NCBI GenBank assembly: GCA_965153455.1
Contig: OZ234496.1
Coordinates: 18,716,304 to 18,780,303 of the forward strand
Length of the DNA: 64,000 nt
Direction: 5' to 3'
Source of the DNA: Sphagnum compactum
Taxonomy: Eukaryota; Bryophyta; Sphagnopsida; Sphagnales
Within the stretch, counting starts at the first letter, position 1. Each line of letters opens with the position of its first letter. Below, piece after piece: positions 60,888-64,000 of the stretch. Made by a program: the position numbers and the translations under genes. The notes under the pieces are model-generated. The model saw only the letters and a list, made by a program, of their open reading frames with translations, searched no databases and was not told where the DNA came from.

Positions 60888-61880
60888 ATGGTTACGTATA
60901 TTGCAATTATTTTTAATGAACTTTGTTTTTAATGTGAATTTAAAAATTCCAAAAGATTAATAGCTAGGTATGAAAATGTTCATAAACTCTTAGACATCAT
61001 GCCAGAGTTTGTGTGGATTTTAAAAGCTTTGTGGGGGCCAAGCTATTATGTAATGTTTTCGACACCTTCAGAATTTAAAAGATGACTTGATTATCCAAAA
61101 AACACAATAGTGTTCATAAAAAACAACCAAGAATCTATAGCCTTGACAGATTACTAGCTTCAACAAAAGCTCAAACTTAAGGTTATCAAATTGACTAAAG
61201 TGTCGACATTGACCAAACTAAACAACTTAACCTAAACATGAGTAATAAGTTAGTAAACTATTTGTTAAGTAACCTAATTAACTATCTAATAGGCTACCTA
61301 CGTAATATAGGCCTATTATGTAGTTTATTCATTAATGTAGGACTTCTAGGTTATTATCTTAGATGGTCTATGTAGGTATTGAAGGTGGTTGAATTTATTA
61401 AGTGAACATACTAATTATATAGATAATATACTAGCCTAGGCCACGTAAGCCAAATAAGCATTTATGACAATTTAATGTCTAATCCTTATTGTATTATAAC
61501 ATTTTGAATTTGAACTAAAAGAACTTATTAAAAAGAAAGCACATTTTTCCATATAATTGTTATAAGTATATACTATTGGAATATGATTCAAATTTAGAGT
61601 TTGGGAAACCCCAAATTAATTGACACTTTTTTTACAACTTCATAGTAAATAAAATAAATTTACGGTGCATTATAGGGGGAATTTTATATGCAAAACAATG
61701 CAATACATATTTTTAAAGAACTTCAAAGAAATTAGCTCGGAGATTAACAAATGGTAAAAAAATACCTTCTTTTGTGTTTTGTTACAAATTTTATTTAATT
61801 ATTAAAAAAATTAAGGCTAAATTTGCAAATGGTGAAAGTAAGTACGTGTGTGGATATTGTAAAAGTATATGAAACCTTAA
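59746..61880. other. AT-rich DNA inside the putative MULE, no gene seen
   Basis: Extreme AT content with no usable open frame; contains the (TA)n run. It is bounded on both sides by members of the 79 bp repeat family. Confidence 0.5.
60855..60884. repeat. (TA)n microsatellite
   Basis: About 15 TA dinucleotides without interruption. Confidence 0.95.
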
Positions 61881-62190
61881 CCGTAAATGCAATAGCCATA
61901 TACAAGTTCATTTCAAAATAACCCATAGGTGAATAAGGTAAAACCTATAATGAAAGGGCAACCTTAGATGTAATACCCACATGTAAGGTCGCTTTGAAAT
62001 ACCCAATATGTAGTTTGGGTGTGCCTTTGAATGAAGACCAAGGCCTAGATGCAATACCTACATGCAAGTTCATACTGAAATAATCCATAGGTGATTGAAG
62101 CGTACCTTATGTGAAGACCCTAAACCCTAAATGCAATACCCGCATGTAATGTCATTTCAAAATATTTAATAAGTGCTTTGGGTACCCAAA
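61880..62190. repeat. Diverged copy of the approximately 79 bp repeat, about 4 units
   Basis: A (C)CTAAATGCAATACCCACATG-like core recurs at about 61888, 61964, 62045 and 62128. Each is followed by GTTCATTTCAAAATA-like and CCATAGGTGA-like phrases. It is the same family and orientation as 59532-59745. Confidence 0.7.
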
Positions 62191-62257
62191 ATATATATTT
62201 TTATATACCTAAATTAATTATTGTTCTGAATTAATTTTATGACAAAATGTGAGTTTT

Positions 62258-62720
62258 GCAATGAATGTAAAAAACTAGCAACTATTATGCGACCTATATG
62301 CGGGTATTACAAAAGATGTAAAAACCCAGTGGCTATTATGGAACCTATATGCGGGTATTGCAATGAATGCAAAAAACCAACGACTACTATGGGACTTATA
62401 TGTGGGTATTGCAACGAATGTAAAATGATAGGGTCTACTATCAGGCCCATATGCGGGTATTGCCATGAATGAAAAATGCCAACGAATATTATGGGACCCA
62501 TATGTGGGTATTGCAACGAATGTAGAATGCCAACGACTATTTGTGGCCCATATGCGGGTATTGCAACGAATGCAAAATGTCAACGACTGTTATGGGACTT
62601 ATATGCGGGTATTGCAATGAATGTAAAATGCCAATGGTTATTATGGAACTTATATGCGGGTATTGCAATGAATGCAAAATGCATGCAACTATTGTAGGTT
62701 TTGTATGCAAGTATTACATA
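62258..62720. repeat. Minisatellite, about 9 units of 51 bp
   Basis: Units start at 62258, 62309, 62360, 62411, 62462, 62513, 62563, 62614 and 62665, with a last partial at 62716. All spacings are 51 bp except one of 50. The unit holds GCAATGAATGTAAAATGCC, a variable middle, and CCTATATGCGGGTATT. Because 51 is divisible by three, several frames stay open through it on both strands (for example a 17-residue period with ICGYCNECK). This is better explained by the repeat than by a real protein. Confidence 0.95.
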
Positions 62721-63348
62721 TTTGAAAATGGCCTTATGGAATTTATAATAGAAAATGATGTAGGTATTATATGTTTAAAATGTGTGTATTATTTTAAAAG
62801 TCTTCAGGTGATGTGAGTCCTATTATATTAGATGTAAGTATTGCACAATGTTCATTTTGATCTTTGTAGACCCTACACAAATTGATGTTACCTATTCATA
62901 TGTGCGTATTTAAGGTTTGATTCTTACATTTCAAGTACTAAGAAAATTATGACAAAGAACACATATATGATTAACCATATACCCATCAAACAAGTGTGAG
63001 TAGAAGATACTATTTGTAGCTTTTGCTTCATGACGAGCTGTGTAAAAATGGCGGTGTTGCATTTCAACGTGAATTGCATTTGCAACAAATCTTCCTTTGT
63101 GTTGTCCTGAACCCTATAAGCACCCAAAAACCACCAAATTAAACCCTAACACACCTTGGATGAAATACAATAAAAAAATAATAAACATTGATTATTATTG
63201 TTTTTTACCTTCCATGAATCATTCTAGATTCATGAAAATCCAAAACATCGGCCAATTATTTTGTCCAACTTGTTTTACTAAACTCTCGATCCCAATTTTT
63301 GACATCCCATGTCATCTTCAATTGTCGTGCATATACACAAGGGGTGAA
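62721..63348. other. AT-rich DNA, no gene seen
   Basis: A few isolated GTAGGTATTAT / GTAAGTATTGCA phrases continue the repeat theme up to about 62850. No coding region was recognised. Confidence 0.45.
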
Positions 63349-63873
63349 TCAAATCATCCCTTGTAAATGTTCATCCTTCTCCATCCGTGATGTTGCATCT
63401 CGAGGCACACTACCCATGCCCAAGGCATTGATGCCCAACACCTTCAACAATTGCTTTGAAGCTAATTTGACCAAAGCTGGTTTTGGGAATGGTGGACATT
63501 GTTTTGCAACAACTACCAGGTTATTCGACTCGTGCTGTGTTTTGGCACGAATGCGACTAGCAACCTTTTGATTATTCCGCCTTTGCACGGCCATGGCATT
63601 TCCCAAGATGCGAGCATTCATTTTAGCATGGTCTTGCGGTCGAGGACCTCCTGTAGAAGTTGAAGGCCTCCCAGCTTTGGCCTTTTTTGCCACCAAGCCA
63701 TGCACCTCCTTCAAATTGGTCAACAACCATTTGGCACAATATGCGACAATGCAAGTGCCAACTTTACACTTCCATTTCGACTCAACCTTCGTCCATTCTT
63801 TGTCCTTCCAAGCCAAATTAGGTGGACAAGGGGGTGCCAGTGGCTGAGAAGCCTGGTTAGTTTCAAATTCCAA
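63349..63873 (-). CDS. Hypothetical protein with a single Cys-rich finger-like segment
   Basis: 174 codons from an ATG at 63871-63873 to a TAA at 63363-63365 region on the minus strand, open throughout. An N-terminal part contains WKCKVGTC, then an aromatic/hydrophobic stretch with YCAKWLL, then EVHGL, spacing that loosely resembles a zinc finger of transposase or BED/C2H2 type. A basic Gly/Pro/Ser-Thr linker (KKAKAGRPSTSTGG) and a basic region (AVQRRNNQKVASRIRAK) follow. I do not recognise the family. Its place beside a MULE makes a transposon-borne DNA-binding protein the likeliest explanation. It may continue into further exons. Confidence 0.45.
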   Translation of the reverse strand: MEFETNQASQPLAPPCPPNLAWKDKEWTKVESKWKCKVGTCIVAYCAKWLLTNLKEVHGLVAKKAKAGRPSTSTGGPRPQDHAKMNARILGNAMAVQRRNNQKVASRIRAKTQHESNNLVVVAKQCPPFPKPALVKLASKQLLKVLGINALGMGSVPRDATSRMEKDEHLQGMI

Positions 63874-64000
63874 ACCTAACCAAAAAATGAAAATTAAAAA
63901 AATAGAATGCAGGCATTATAAAACATAAAATCACACAATCACATACTACTCTTGTAAACATTAACTGTTTTTAGGTATTGTAGTAAAAAAATTTGATTAA

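Overview
The window looks like nuclear DNA of a land plant. It is AT-rich, its genes are interrupted by many spliceosomal introns, and about two thirds of it is transposon remnants and minisatellites. Several protein families are plant ones: plant phosphatidylinositol synthase, a CPRD49/IAH1-type SGNH esterase, dirigent-like proteins, and fragments of SH3P-type and Toc159-type genes. The dirigent proteins are very divergent, so a non-flowering plant (fern, bryophyte or gymnosperm) is plausible, but the sequence does not settle this.

Intact genes, each assembled exon by exon with frames and splice phases that agree: (1) an SGNH esterase on the minus strand, 7356-9541, 6 exons, 263 aa; (2) a two-exon small heat shock protein on the plus strand, 16382-17736, 217 aa; (3) phosphatidylinositol synthase on the minus strand, 22000-25096, 10 exons, 236 aa; (4) a CofD/YvcK-family protein on the plus strand, 28492-34564, 13 exons, 523 aa; (5 and 6) two near-identical intronless dirigent-like genes on the plus strand, 41504-42049 and 46968-47513, inside a directly repeated 1.4 kb segment. 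These genes share no obvious pathway; apart from the dirigent pair they appear to be unrelated neighbours.

Broken genes: an RRM fragment with two frameshifts (18470-18760, minus); a cluster at 49.1-54.9 kb with fragments of four unrelated genes (HSP90 and Toc159-like on minus, prolyl oligopeptidase and SH3P-like on plus), three of them carrying an in-frame TAG and all keeping at least one splice junction; and a MULE-type transposase with SWIM finger and several stops (57.25-59.0 kb).

Mobile elements and repeats: an AT-rich left arm with a degenerate minisatellite (1.8-2.3 kb); a decayed Copia element (11.6-13.3 kb, minus); a tRNA-like SINE in the sHSP intron; an 800 bp hAT-like element with 8 bp target-site duplication (38617-39416); a CACTA-like terminus at 56028; and, around the MULE, approximately 50 bp minisatellite arrays in opposite orientation (56.95-57.23 and 62.26-62.72 kb) with a further approximately 79 bp repeat family between them.

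No CRISPR array, rRNA gene or convincing tRNA gene was seen. All recognitions are from memory of the families and have not been checked by a search.
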